This document shows positions 45,573 through 54,724 of a DNA stretch of 64,000 nt, one piece after another (the first letter of the stretch is position 1; each line of letters begins with the position of its first letter). The translations under genes and the position numbers were made by a program. The notes beneath the pieces were generated by a model. It worked only from the letters and a program-made list of their open reading frames with translations. It was not told the origin of the DNA and did no database searches. This DNA is from Microbulbifer sp. MKSA007 (lineage in GTDB: Bacteria; Pseudomonadota; Gammaproteobacteria; Pseudomonadales; Cellvibrionaceae): NCBI GenBank assembly GCA_032615215.1, contig CP128433.1:3059501-3123500 (forward strand), written 5' to 3'.

Positions 45573-47807
45573 TTATTGGACTGTGCCCGCACACCCACCC
45601 AAGTGCTCAAAGTGATCCACCTGAATTGCCTTCTCCACAGCATCCGCTGTATCGTAGAGTATCTCAGCCTCTTCATCGCTGATTAGATTTTTCTTTAACC
45701 CTTCTTCCACGCTATCCCTGCTCAGGTTGCGAATACCGCCTTTTTTTAATTTTTCACGAGCCCGCTCGGAAGCGCATACCCGATCAAACGCCTGCTCAAC
45801 AATATCCACTCCATCCCCGGGAGTTCCGAGAAAGACCCCACTGGTCAGCCGGTCGCGAGTCGCCGACGGCGTCAACAGTAATTCCGCACAGGCCTTGGCT
45901 TGCCGATCCGATGCGGTGTGGACACTGTGACCCCAAGGCATGGTGAGGAAGTGCATTACTTGGCCAATAAATGGCCGGGGGAAATTTTGAAACACCTCCA
46001 ACAAGTTGACTTCGATCTTATGCAATCCATCTCGCATGGCAAATTCCAGCAGAGGGAGGTCATCCTTAGGGTTGCCATCATCATAAAAGCGCTTCAGGGT
46101 GCAGCTGAGTAGATACAGCTGACTCAAGACATCGCCCAATCGGGAAGAAATTAATTCTTTTCGCTTGAGTTCTCCTCCCAGAGTCATCAAGGAAAATTCG
46201 GTGACCAGAGATAGCACCGCCGAATACCGATTCAGTTGTCGGTAGTACTTGGCAGCGTGCCCTACGTTGCGAGGGCTGCTGGCAAACAAGCCCACCGTCC
46301 AGCCGTGAAAAATACCCCGACAAAGGGTTTTGAATTGAAACCACATATGTTTGGGCAGCAACTTATCCAGTTCATCCAAACCCGCTTCATGATCCGGATT
46401 TTCTGCCGCCAACATTTCCTGCAAGATATAGGGGTGACAGCGAATTGCACCCTGACCAAAGATCATCAAACTGCGAGTGAGAAGATTGGCCCCCTCTACC
46501 GTAATTGCTACCGGTATCGCTCGATAAACATTACCCAGGTAATTTAATGGACCATCCATAATGGCCTTGCCCGCATGGATATCCATTGCATCAATAATGG
46601 CCTGGCGTAGACCGCAAGTAGCATTGGCTTTCATAATTGCGGTGATCACCGCTGGCTTTCGCCCCTCATCCAGAGCACGGGTAGTCGTTTTATGGGCGCT
46701 ATCCAATACGAAGGCGATAGAAGCAATTTCAGCCAAGCGGCGTTGCACGCCTTCAAAGCGACCAACGGGCACATTAAATTGCTCTCGAACCCGGGCGTAA
46801 GCGCCAGTCATGCGCGCGGCCATTTTTGCCCCACCGGTAGACAGGGATGGCAAAGAAATTCCTCGGCCTGCGGCAAGGGCACTCATCAGCATCTCCCAAC
46901 CTTTGCCGACATTCTCCTCGCCGCCAATAATCCAATCCATGGGCATAAAAACATCTTTTCCCCAGTTGGGCCCGTTCTGAAATGCTTGCAGTGCTGGGAG
47001 ATGCCTCTGACCAATGGAAACTCCCGGTGTATCTGTGGGCACCAGGGCAACCGTAATACCCAGCTCTTCTTCATCGCCGAGAATATGGTCCGGGTCATAG
47101 AGTTTGAAGGCCAAACCTAACACCGTAGCTATCGGGCCCAAGGTGATATAGCGCTTGTGCCAATTAACACGCATACCAAGGACCTTTTCGCCTTGATATT
47201 CGCCGTAACAGACTACGCCACGGTCAATCATGGATGCCGCATCAGATCCGGCCTCCGGACTGGTCAGCGCAAAGCAGGGAATATCAGTGCCATCTGCCAG
47301 ACGTGGCAAATAGTAATCTTTTTGCCCTTGCGTACCGTGAGCCAGTAGCAGCTCTCCCGGGCCCAATGAGTTAGGCACCATTACTGTGACACCCACACAG
47401 GTACTGCGGGTGGTAATTTTGGTCACTATCTCCGCATGAGCTGTCGGGGAAAAGCCAAGGCCGCCATATTTCTTGGGGATAATAATGCCAAAAAAGCGAT
47501 TTTTCCGTAGGAAATCCCAAACATGCTCCGGAATATTGCGATCCACATAGCTAATTTGCCAATCGTTGATCATTCGGCACAGCTCTTCGACTGGCCCCTC
47601 CAGGAAAGCCTGCTCCTCTTCATTGAGCGCAGGTGGACCCATCCCCAACAACTGATCCCAATGTGGTTTACCTGACAATAACTCAGCGTCCCACCAAACC
47701 TCACCCGCTTCCATCGCCTCCCTTTCTGTTTCAGAAATTGGCGGAAGTACCCGTTTAATAATTTTTAAAAGAGGCGCGGTAAAGAATTTTTTGCGCAATT
47801 CGCTCAT
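45573..47807 (-). CDS. fadE: Acyl-CoA dehydrogenase FadE
   Basis: The 744-residue long-form acyl-CoA dehydrogenase catalyses the first oxidation of fatty-acid degradation. It has the VLPPISETEREAMEAGEVWWDAELLSGKP opening of FadE, the CFALTSPEAGSDAASM flavin loop, the GRGISLPSLSTGG region, TVEGANLLTRSLMIFGQGAIRCHPYI, and the C-terminal DUF1974 domain (about 490-740). E. coli FadE is 814 residues and starts with a membrane segment; here none was found in any upstream frame. The ATG at 47807 has GGAAGGTG before it and is preferred to a TTG 11 codons earlier. It forms an operon with the acetyl-CoA hydrolase gene. Confidence 0.92.
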   Translation of the reverse strand: MSELRKKFFTAPLLKIIKRVLPPISETEREAMEAGEVWWDAELLSGKPHWDQLLGMGPPALNEEEQAFLEGPVEELCRMINDWQISYVDRNIPEHVWDFLRKNRFFGIIIPKKYGGLGFSPTAHAEIVTKITTRSTCVGVTVMVPNSLGPGELLLAHGTQGQKDYYLPRLADGTDIPCFALTSPEAGSDAASMIDRGVVCYGEYQGEKVLGMRVNWHKRYITLGPIATVLGLAFKLYDPDHILGDEEELGITVALVPTDTPGVSIGQRHLPALQAFQNGPNWGKDVFMPMDWIIGGEENVGKGWEMLMSALAAGRGISLPSLSTGGAKMAARMTGAYARVREQFNVPVGRFEGVQRRLAEIASIAFVLDSAHKTTTRALDEGRKPAVITAIMKANATCGLRQAIIDAMDIHAGKAIMDGPLNYLGNVYRAIPVAITVEGANLLTRSLMIFGQGAIRCHPYILQEMLAAENPDHEAGLDELDKLLPKHMWFQFKTLCRGIFHGWTVGLFASSPRNVGHAAKYYRQLNRYSAVLSLVTEFSLMTLGGELKRKELISSRLGDVLSQLYLLSCTLKRFYDDGNPKDDLPLLEFAMRDGLHKIEVNLLEVFQNFPRPFIGQVMHFLTMPWGHSVHTASDRQAKACAELLLTPSATRDRLTSGVFLGTPGDGVDIVEQAFDRVCASERAREKLKKGGIRNLSRDSVEEGLKKNLISDEEAEILYDTADAVEKAIQVDHFEHLGGCAGTVQ

Positions 47808-48147
47808 TTTCACCTTCCATAGCGGCAGCCGTTGCAACAAACACTGCCAATTCCCGCAGGGTCGAGAGAGTCATCAATGCACAATAATAGGAGACGTTTG
47901 ATTGCAGGTAAGAATTCACAGAAGAAATCCATGCCCCTACCCTGATAGACATTTTATTTTTCAACAAAACCGGCGTTGTTTTTTTTAGGGCCATTGAAAA
48001 GTTATTGAGATTAGCTTTTTCTCACTCCGTCCACAGCAATTCGTATTGTGAGACCCCATCACCCCCTTTCAATTAAATAACCATTTTTCCAGGGACTTAG
48101 CCTTATAACTTTTTGAAAGGGAAACAAAAATAAACAAGGATTTTGAC
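47808..48147. other. Divergent promoter region fadE / di-haem gene
   Basis: This 340-base gap between two divergent genes should hold both promoters. A FadR- or PsrA-type site could be expected for fadE, but I found no clear palindrome. A small minus-strand frame here overlaps the fadE start and looks like a shadow. Confidence 0.35.
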
Positions 48148-49587
48148 ATGAAGCGATTAACGGCAATATCTCTCACCAGCATCAGCCTGATGCTCCCTTC
48201 ATTAATTTACGCCGATCTTATCGGCGAAGAACCGCGCTTAGACCCAGCAGATAGGATTAGCCAGGATGAAATTTCCCAAGGACAACTGCACCTCGACGAA
48301 ATACGTGAAGCGGGGCTGATTATTTTCAGCACGCCTTTCAATCGTTACGACGGCTTTGGTGATGGTCCCCACGATTTTTCTGAACCGGACAACCACTCCC
48401 CCACCGGAGGTAACAGGCCCACCCTGCAAGGTAATGGCACATTTTTACGGGTCAATGGCCTCGATGCGCAAAATTGCCTGGAGTGCCACACCGTTATCAG
48501 CAATAGAACAACGCCACCCAGATTGGGCATTGGCGGAGGTGGAGGATTCGGAACCAGCGTATTATTCCGTCCCGCCAATATCGATGTTATCGATGAAAAC
48601 TTTGACGGTATCGCAGAGTTTGATGGGCGGCTGATTAATCCGGTATTTTTATTTGGCGCTGGGGGGATTGAATTGGTTGGTCGTGAGATGACCCATGAAT
48701 TACAAAATCTTAAACAACACGCCCTCAACAACCCCGGCACCATCGTTGAACTGGAAACAAAATCAGTCAGTTTTGGGAGCATCATTGCCGACGAGTACGG
48801 CAATTTGGATACAACCAATGTCGAAGGCGTCGAGCACGATTTGGTTGTCAGGCCATTTGGTCGAAAAGGTGACAACGCCTCAGTCAGGGAGTTCGATGTC
48901 TCCGCCTTGGCATTTCATATGGGGATGCAGGCCTCGGAAGCCTTTGGCGGAGCAACAGCAGATGCTGATAATGACGGAGTCGTCAACGAAATCACCGTTG
49001 GGGATTTATCCGCACTGAGTATCTTTATTACCACCCTGGAACCACCATTCGATGTCGATGACAGAGAACACCGTGACGGCCGGAGGCTTTTCTCCGATAT
49101 TGGCTGCGCCGACTGCCACCGCCCAACGATGGTAACCCAGAGAAGGACCCTCCCTTATAAACTTACCGGCTCTCCAGAAACTCCCTTTGAAGACATTTTT
49201 TACGAAGTGGACCTCACCAAGCAACCGACAAATTTTCGCCAAACCCGCAATGGCGGAATAGAGGTCGCAATGTTCTCTGATCTCAAGCGCCACGATATGG
49301 GCGAGGGGCTGGCTGAGAACGCCTTCTTCCAAACGGACCAGCAAAACCGTGAGTTTATTACCGCACGCCTTTGGGGAGTGGCCGATACCGCGCCCTATTT
49401 ACACGACGGCAGAGCCACTACGTTGGCAGAAGCCATTTTTCTCCACGACAGCCCCGGAAGCGAGGCCAGTAACGCAGCACAGAATTTCAAGTATTTAAGT
49501 GAAAATGATCAGAATAAGATCTTGGCATTTTTGATGTCCCTGAGAATGCCGGAGAACCCCGCTGATGATCTAATTGATCCCCGCTGA
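48148..49587 (+). CDS. Di-haem oxidoreductase, putative peroxidase-like cytochrome c
   Basis: The 479-residue periplasmic protein has a signal peptide (cleavage likely after IYA, residue 22) and two c-type haem sites, NCLECH near residue 112 and GCADCH near 318. The family opening with RFNRYDGFGDGPHD-like sequence and the C-terminal ARLWGVADTAPYLHDGRATTL block match the DHOR di-haem family related to MauG and cytochrome c peroxidases. A glycine-rich loop (IGGGGGFG) follows the first haem. The electron partner and substrate are unknown. It is divergent from fadE and followed by a terminator hairpin shared with convergent rraA. Confidence 0.85.
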   Translation: MKRLTAISLTSISLMLPSLIYADLIGEEPRLDPADRISQDEISQGQLHLDEIREAGLIIFSTPFNRYDGFGDGPHDFSEPDNHSPTGGNRPTLQGNGTFLRVNGLDAQNCLECHTVISNRTTPPRLGIGGGGGFGTSVLFRPANIDVIDENFDGIAEFDGRLINPVFLFGAGGIELVGREMTHELQNLKQHALNNPGTIVELETKSVSFGSIIADEYGNLDTTNVEGVEHDLVVRPFGRKGDNASVREFDVSALAFHMGMQASEAFGGATADADNDGVVNEITVGDLSALSIFITTLEPPFDVDDREHRDGRRLFSDIGCADCHRPTMVTQRRTLPYKLTGSPETPFEDIFYEVDLTKQPTNFRQTRNGGIEVAMFSDLKRHDMGEGLAENAFFQTDQQNREFITARLWGVADTAPYLHDGRATTLAEAIFLHDSPGSEASNAAQNFKYLSENDQNKILAFLMSLRMPENPADDLIDPR

Positions 49588-49600
49588 GTTGATTCTCAAC

Positions 49601-49630
49601 AACTGGCAGCGCTTTTGGGCTGCCAGTTTC
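49601..49630. terminator. Hairpin between di-haem gene and rraA
   Basis: AACTGGCAGC and GCTGCCAGTT form a 10-base stem with an 8-base loop, lying 14 bases after the di-haem gene stop and 27 bases past the rraA stop. Only a short T-run is present, so it may serve both genes weakly. Confidence 0.65.
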
Positions 49631-49656
49631 CAGACCTAATGGACTTACTGGTGTTT

Positions 49657-50135
49657 TTAGGTCAGTGCCTTACCCGCCACAATTACACCGTTGTTATCCG
49701 CGTAGAGGTATTCCCCCGGGCGGAAATCCACACCGGCAAAGCTCACCGCCAGGCCTCTTTCACCAATTCCCTTTTTTCTGTTTTCATTGGATGGCTACCA
49801 AGTGCCTGCACCCCCAGATCCAGTTCCGCGATTTCATCTACATCGCGAATGCAGCCATACATCAGGATACCTTCCCAACCGTTGGCAACCGCCTTTTCTG
49901 CCAGCATATCGCCAAGACAAGCCCGCCGCATAGATCCACCGGCATCTACAACCAAAACCTTGCCCTGCCCCGGTTCAGCCACCAGTTCTCGCACCAGGGA
50001 GTTATCTTCAAAACATTTGATAGTGACAATCTGCCCACCAAAACGATCTCGGCCACCGTAATTGACAAACATAGGATCAACTACTCGCACCTCATCAGGG
50101 TAGGCATCACATAAATCGGGGGTTGACTTGAGCAT
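49657..50135 (-). CDS. rraA: Ribonuclease E activity regulator RraA (one frameshift)
   Basis: RraA binds RNase E and inhibits it; the fold is that of aldolase-like methyltransferase homologues. As given, the frame stops at 49743 after KTEKRELVKEAWR. Adding one G to the GGG at 49769-49771 (coding strand AAAAAAGGG) gives KTEKRGIGERGLAVSFAGVDF and continues to NNGVIVAGKALT, a complete 159-residue protein, the normal length. VDPMFVNYGGRDRFGGQIVTIKCFEDNSL is absent of changes from the family pattern, and GKVLVVDAGGSMRRACLGD is the core loop. The ATG at 50135 is used; a TTG codon lies before it. Confidence 0.88.
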
Positions 50136-50270
50136 CAATATTCTCGCAGCAATCTATGGAAGAGAAGGATAATAGCGGGAAAAAAGTAGAAGAGCTAAGA
50201 GGCAAATAAATACCGGGTATCACCACGATGGATAATACCCGGCCAAGCCTTCGCTGCCACGAAATTGAAA

Positions 50271-50840
50271 CTAGTGTGTTACACGAACCGGCGTGCCTAC
50301 ACGCACATGCTGATAGAACTTTCTCGCCATATGTGGGGGCATACGTACACAACCATGAGAAGCGGGATAGCCGGGCACGTGGCCAGAGGCATGCAGACCG
50401 ATACCGCCATTAAAACGAATGTAATTATTCATTTTTGCACCGCGATACACAGTACCCGCAGGGCGACGATGCTTTCGAGTATTTACATTCGATCTCACGA
50501 CTCTGCCGGTGCGTCTATCAACAAAACTGCCATAAATAGACGAGCGGTGATAAGGGTGTTTGGACAACACACGAAAATGTCCGGGGCGTGTGCTATAACC
50601 GCGCTTCCCCGAAGAAATACGGGAGACACCAACTAATTTCCCACCTTTATACAGATATGCGCGCTGCTCACTTAAATCAATTCTAATTGATGGACTACCA
50701 CCCCTGGCTGCGGCGCGATCATCAAACCAATTAGATGCGCGTGGCTTTGCATCTGCCGGTGGCGCTGCCATTAAAGCCATAAGGCACATCATCAAAAAGA
50801 CATGAAGTATGGGGATTTGAAACTGTCTACTCGTTTGCAT
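50271..50840 (-). CDS. L,D-transpeptidase (YkuD domain)
   Basis: The 189-residue protein has a signal peptide (about residues 1-31, ending PADA) and a YkuD catalytic domain starting at IRIDLSEQRAYLY. The active site is HASGHVPGYPASHGCVRM, with the catalytic histidine and the SHGC cysteine. Enzymes of this family form 3-3 crosslinks in peptidoglycan or attach lipoproteins to it, acting in the periplasm. The mature part is rich in arginine and lysine. It is a minimal single-domain form without a LysM module and lies alone between rraA and ppsA on the same strand. Confidence 0.9.
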   Translation of the reverse strand: MQTSRQFQIPILHVFLMMCLMALMAAPPADAKPRASNWFDDRAAARGGSPSIRIDLSEQRAYLYKGGKLVGVSRISSGKRGYSTRPGHFRVLSKHPYHRSSIYGSFVDRRTGRVVRSNVNTRKHRRPAGTVYRGAKMNNYIRFNGGIGLHASGHVPGYPASHGCVRMPPHMARKFYQHVRVGTPVRVTH

Positions 50841-51270
50841 AGCTCACCTCACCGAGTCTGGGTACCCTGCCCTGAATCCAACAGATAAACAGTCTGTCGG
50901 TAATTTTCAGGTGCGCGCCAGTGGGGCCAGGGCCCACGGCGAACATTTTTACGGAGCACATTGCGCAATCTGTTTTTCGATTTACACGCAACCTTAGGAC
51001 TCTTCCGATTCTATTGAGGCGAGCGGAAAGATTTAGAATGAATTCTTCTGTGTGGATCAGCTGATAGAGGTTTGTATTTTTTGGGTAATGTGTCGTTTAA
51101 ATTTTTCAAACACAATTAGCAGAACAAAATCAGGCATTTCCGGATTTAACTGCAACAACGGACTCATTTTCCACCAAGGCAAACACCGCTTCAGCAGAAA
51201 AATTACAGTTAAATATAGCGGGGGAAGAATTGGGAAAGCGGCCCACAATTGGGCCGCTTAAGGAGGAAAA
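50841..51270. other. Gap between L,D-transpeptidase and ppsA
   Basis: The 430 bases hold the terminator-like hairpin of ppsA (51236-51259) at the right end and should hold the promoter of the L,D-transpeptidase gene at the left. No gene-like frame was found. Confidence 0.4.
51236..51259 (-). terminator. Terminator-like hairpin after ppsA
   Basis: AAGCGGCCCA-CAAT-TGGGCCGCTT forms a perfect 10-base stem 11 bases after the ppsA stop. On the minus strand only three T follow, so termination strength is uncertain. Confidence 0.65.
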
Positions 51271-53634
51271 TTAACCTTCCTCGTTGGCCAGGAATAGCCA
51301 GGTATCTACTGCGGTATCCGGGTTCAGGGACACACTGTCAATCCCCTCATCCATCAACCAGCGGGCGAAGTCTTTATGGTCAGAAGGACCCTGACCACAA
51401 ATACCTACATATTTACCCGCTTTCTTACAGGCTTGGATCGCCCTGGAAAGCAGTGCCTTGACCGCTGGGTTGCGCTCATCAAACAAATCGGCAACCAGGC
51501 CGGAGTCGCGGTCCAGACCAAGCGTTAGCTGAGTCAGGTCATTGGAACCGATGGAGAAGCCATCAAAGTGCTGCAGGAAGTCTTCCGCCAGCAAAGCGTT
51601 GGACGGCAATTCACACATCATAATGACCTTAAGGCCACCTTCTCCACGGCGCAGGCCGTTTTCAGCCAGCAGACCGACTACTTCCTCAGCTTCTTCCGGG
51701 GTGCGGACGAAGGGCACCATGATTTCCACATTGGTCAGTCCCATTTCATCGCGGACTTTCTTCAGTGCACGGCACTCCAGGGCAAAGCACTGGCGGAAAT
51801 CTTCAGAGCGATAGCGAGCTGCACCACGGAAGCCAAGCATTGGGTTTTCTTCGCTTGGCTCGTACAACTGGCCACCCACAAGGTGCGCATACTCATTAGA
51901 TTTAAAGTCGGACAAGCGTACGATGACGCGATTTGGTGCGAAGGCTGCAGCCAAGGTAGCGATACCTTCCACCAGTTTTTCGACAATAAAGTCTTCTGGA
52001 GAATCGTATCCACCGATACGCTCGCGAATATTCTGCTGCAGATCTTCCGGCAGGTTATCCAGTTCGAGCAGTGCTTTCGGGTGAATACCGATCATGCGGT
52101 TGAGGATAAACTCAAGGCGCGCAAGGCCAACGCCCTGGTTCGGCAGATGGCTGAAAGCGAATGCTCGATCCGGGTTACCCACGTTCAACATAATTTTGAA
52201 CGGCAGCTCCGGCATTTCCGCAACTTCAGTTTCCTCGCGCTGGAATTCCAGTTCACCAGCCATTACAAAACCGGTATCGCCTTCCGCACAGGAAACTGTC
52301 ACCGGGGTGCCGGTTTCCAGCAGCTCGGTTGCATTACCACAACCTACAACTGCGGGGATGCCCAGCTCACGAGCGATAATTGCCGCGTGACAAGTACGGC
52401 CGCCGCGATTGGTAACAATAGCACTCGCTTTCTTCAGGACCGGCTCCCAATCCGGGTCGGTCATGTCGGTAACCAGGACTTCACCATCCTGCATCAGCGC
52501 CATATCTTCTACGGATTCAAGCTTGCGAACGGGGCCCGCGCCAATGCGCTGGCCGATTGCGCGGCCTTCACACAATACGTCACTGCGCTCCTGCAAGCTG
52601 TAGCGCTCAATGCTGGTTCCCTGATCGCGGGAGCGTACAGTTTCCGGACGCGCCTGTACGATAAACAACTTACCGCTGTCGCCGTCTTTGGCCCACTCGA
52701 TATCCATCGGGCGACCGTAGTGCTCTTCAATCTTGCGGGCCTGGATTGCCAGGTCTGTCAGCTCCGCATCGTTGAGGGCAAAGCGCTGGCGGTCTTCGTC
52801 TGCCACCGGGATAGTTTTTACGGAACGACCACATTCACCGCTCTCGTCGTAAACCATCTTGATCGCTTTACTACCGCGATTGCGGCGCAGAATCGCAGGA
52901 CGGCCCGTATCCAGGGCTGGCTTGTAGAGGTAAAATTCGTCCGGGTTAACCGCACCTTGAACAACGGTTTCGCCCAAACCAAAGGCAGCGGTGATAAAGA
53001 TCACATCGCGGAAGCCACTCTCTGTGTCCAGGGTAAACATCACACCCGCTGCACCAGTCTCACTGCGCACCATGTGCTGGATACCGGCAGACAGGGCAAC
53101 GCCCACATCCGCATAACCGGTATGCACGCGGTAGGCGATAGCACGGTCGTTGTAGAGGGAAGCAAAAACTTCTTTTACTGCCTTCAATACAGCGTCGATA
53201 CCGCGGATATTCAGGAAGGTCTCCTGCTGACCGGCGAAGGACGCATCCGGCAAGTCTTCGGCGGTTGCAGAGGAGCGAACTGCAACAGCAGTTTCCGCAC
53301 CACCCAGGGCCTCATAGCCCTCGCGAATCTCTTTTTCCAGCTGCTCGGGGAACGGAGTCTGTAAAATCCAGTTGCGGATTTCATCTCCCGCCTGGGCCAG
53401 CTCGGTGACATTACCAACATCCAATCCTTGCAAACGCTCGGCTATACGCTGCTCCAGCTGTTCGTGAGCCAGGAAAGCCCTAAAGGCTTCTGCGGTGGTA
53501 GCGAAGCCACCGGGTACGCTCACGCCGGCACCGGCGAGAGAGGAGATCATCTCGCCCAGTGATGCGTTCTTGCCGCCGACTTTGTCGACATCGGCCATGC
53601 CCAGTTTTGCGAAGTCGATCGTGAAGTTCGTCAA
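51271..53634 (-). CDS. ppsA: Phosphoenolpyruvate synthase
   Basis: The 787-residue enzyme makes phosphoenolpyruvate from pyruvate and ATP, needed when growing on acetate, fatty acids or amino acids. The N-terminal ATP-grasp-like domain has VGGKNASLGEMI and AVRSSATAEDLPDASFAGQQET. The phosphohistidine domain has GRTCHAAIIARELGIPAVVG. The C-terminal PEP-utilising domain has GLARLEFIL, GSNDLTQLTLGLDRDS and the IPGQ-type loop YVGICGQGPSD with the catalytic cysteine. The start is TTG with GAGGG upstream. It is divergent from its regulatory kinase/phosphatase gene ppsR and works with the glyoxylate shunt here for gluconeogenesis. Confidence 0.95.
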   Translation of the reverse strand: MTNFTIDFAKLGMADVDKVGGKNASLGEMISSLAGAGVSVPGGFATTAEAFRAFLAHEQLEQRIAERLQGLDVGNVTELAQAGDEIRNWILQTPFPEQLEKEIREGYEALGGAETAVAVRSSATAEDLPDASFAGQQETFLNIRGIDAVLKAVKEVFASLYNDRAIAYRVHTGYADVGVALSAGIQHMVRSETGAAGVMFTLDTESGFRDVIFITAAFGLGETVVQGAVNPDEFYLYKPALDTGRPAILRRNRGSKAIKMVYDESGECGRSVKTIPVADEDRQRFALNDAELTDLAIQARKIEEHYGRPMDIEWAKDGDSGKLFIVQARPETVRSRDQGTSIERYSLQERSDVLCEGRAIGQRIGAGPVRKLESVEDMALMQDGEVLVTDMTDPDWEPVLKKASAIVTNRGGRTCHAAIIARELGIPAVVGCGNATELLETGTPVTVSCAEGDTGFVMAGELEFQREETEVAEMPELPFKIMLNVGNPDRAFAFSHLPNQGVGLARLEFILNRMIGIHPKALLELDNLPEDLQQNIRERIGGYDSPEDFIVEKLVEGIATLAAAFAPNRVIVRLSDFKSNEYAHLVGGQLYEPSEENPMLGFRGAARYRSEDFRQCFALECRALKKVRDEMGLTNVEIMVPFVRTPEEAEEVVGLLAENGLRRGEGGLKVIMMCELPSNALLAEDFLQHFDGFSIGSNDLTQLTLGLDRDSGLVADLFDERNPAVKALLSRAIQACKKAGKYVGICGQGPSDHKDFARWLMDEGIDSVSLNPDTAVDTWLFLANEEG

Positions 53635-53823
53635 GTGAAGGCCCTCTAAAATTCAGGTTGAGTGGCGGCAGATTATAAGGATGAGTTTTGTAAAAAATAG
53701 CCCGTAAAAATTGGCCAAAATGTTGTAAATTTTCTACAAAAATTGCAAAACGCCAGAATAAAAGACCTTTGCCCCATTCCTCCCCTACAATAGCCCCCTC
53801 ACGCCGACAAACTGAGAACAAAC

Positions 53824-54651
53824 ATGGCAAAAGACAAGCGCACGGCTTTTTTTATCTCCGACGGAACCGGTCTCACCGTCGAAGCGATTGGCCACAGCCT
53901 ACTCGCACAGTTCCGCGATCAACAAGTTGAGCAGGTCACGCTTCCCTATATCGACTCCACCGAAAAAGTTAAACAGGCCCTGCAACGCATAGAAAAAGCA
54001 GCCGATGAATCCGGTTTACAGCCGATCATTATTACCAGCATTGTTTCTGACAAGATCCGGGAACAGCTGCACCAAAGCTCTGCGCTGATGCTCGATATCT
54101 TCGAGAACTACCTCACGCCACTGGCCAATCTGTTTAACCGGGATCCAGCGCAGATGGTCAACGTCTCTCACGGCATTGACGACAACCGTCGCTACACCGA
54201 CCGGATTGAAGCAGTGCACTTCGCCATGGACAATGACGATGGCCGCAGAGTCAGCGAATTCCAGCAAGCCGATGTAATCCTGTTGGGCGTTTCCCGCTCC
54301 GGCAAAACGCCTACCTGCTTGTACCTGGCACTTCAGTTTGGCCTGCGCGCGGCAAACTACCCCATCACCGAAGAGGATATGGACTCCACCACCCTGCCCA
54401 AGATCCTGCGCCCGTTTCGCAACAAGCTGTTTGGCCTGACAATCGAGCCCGAGCGTCTGATGCAAATTAGACAGGAAAGGCGCGCCAACAGCCGCTACGC
54501 TTCTAAGGAACAATGTGAATTCGAGGTGCGCCAAGTTGAGCAAATGCTGAGGCGGGCCCAGGTGCCTTTCCTCAATGCAACCCAACTTTCGGTGGAGGAA
54601 CTCGCCACCCGCCTGATGTCTCAGGCCGGTATTGAGCGCAGGATTGACTAA
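53824..54651 (+). CDS. ppsR: PEP synthase regulatory kinase/pyrophosphorylase
   Basis: The 275-residue DUF299 protein phosphorylates and dephosphorylates PpsA on threonine using ADP and phosphate. It starts TAFFISDGTGLTVEAIGHSLL and has the P-loop GVSRSGKTPTCLYLA near residue 158, then QLGL-type LQFGLRAANYPITEED. Length matches E. coli PpsR (277). It is divergent from ppsA across a 189-base gap, the common arrangement. The ATG lies directly after an AT-rich leader. Confidence 0.95.
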   Translation: MAKDKRTAFFISDGTGLTVEAIGHSLLAQFRDQQVEQVTLPYIDSTEKVKQALQRIEKAADESGLQPIIITSIVSDKIREQLHQSSALMLDIFENYLTPLANLFNRDPAQMVNVSHGIDDNRRYTDRIEAVHFAMDNDDGRRVSEFQQADVILLGVSRSGKTPTCLYLALQFGLRAANYPITEEDMDSTTLPKILRPFRNKLFGLTIEPERLMQIRQERRANSRYASKEQCEFEVRQVEQMLRRAQVPFLNATQLSVEELATRLMSQAGIERRID

Positions 54652-54724
54652 AGAGCCACACACCCTTTAATTGCCGCCGCAAAATGTGTAGTGTGCGCCG
54701 TCTTCCGGACTGCTGTAGCTTGAT

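Noticed and set aside
47755..47994. 79-codon minus frame overlapping the start of fadE, possibly a displaced FadE N-terminus
   Set aside because: It does not resemble the membrane segment of FadE and overlaps the supported start at 47807, so a frameshift there is not supported.
51568..53364. 598-codon plus-strand frame opposite ppsA
   Set aside because: It is a shadow frame of PEP synthase; all recognised motifs are on the minus strand.
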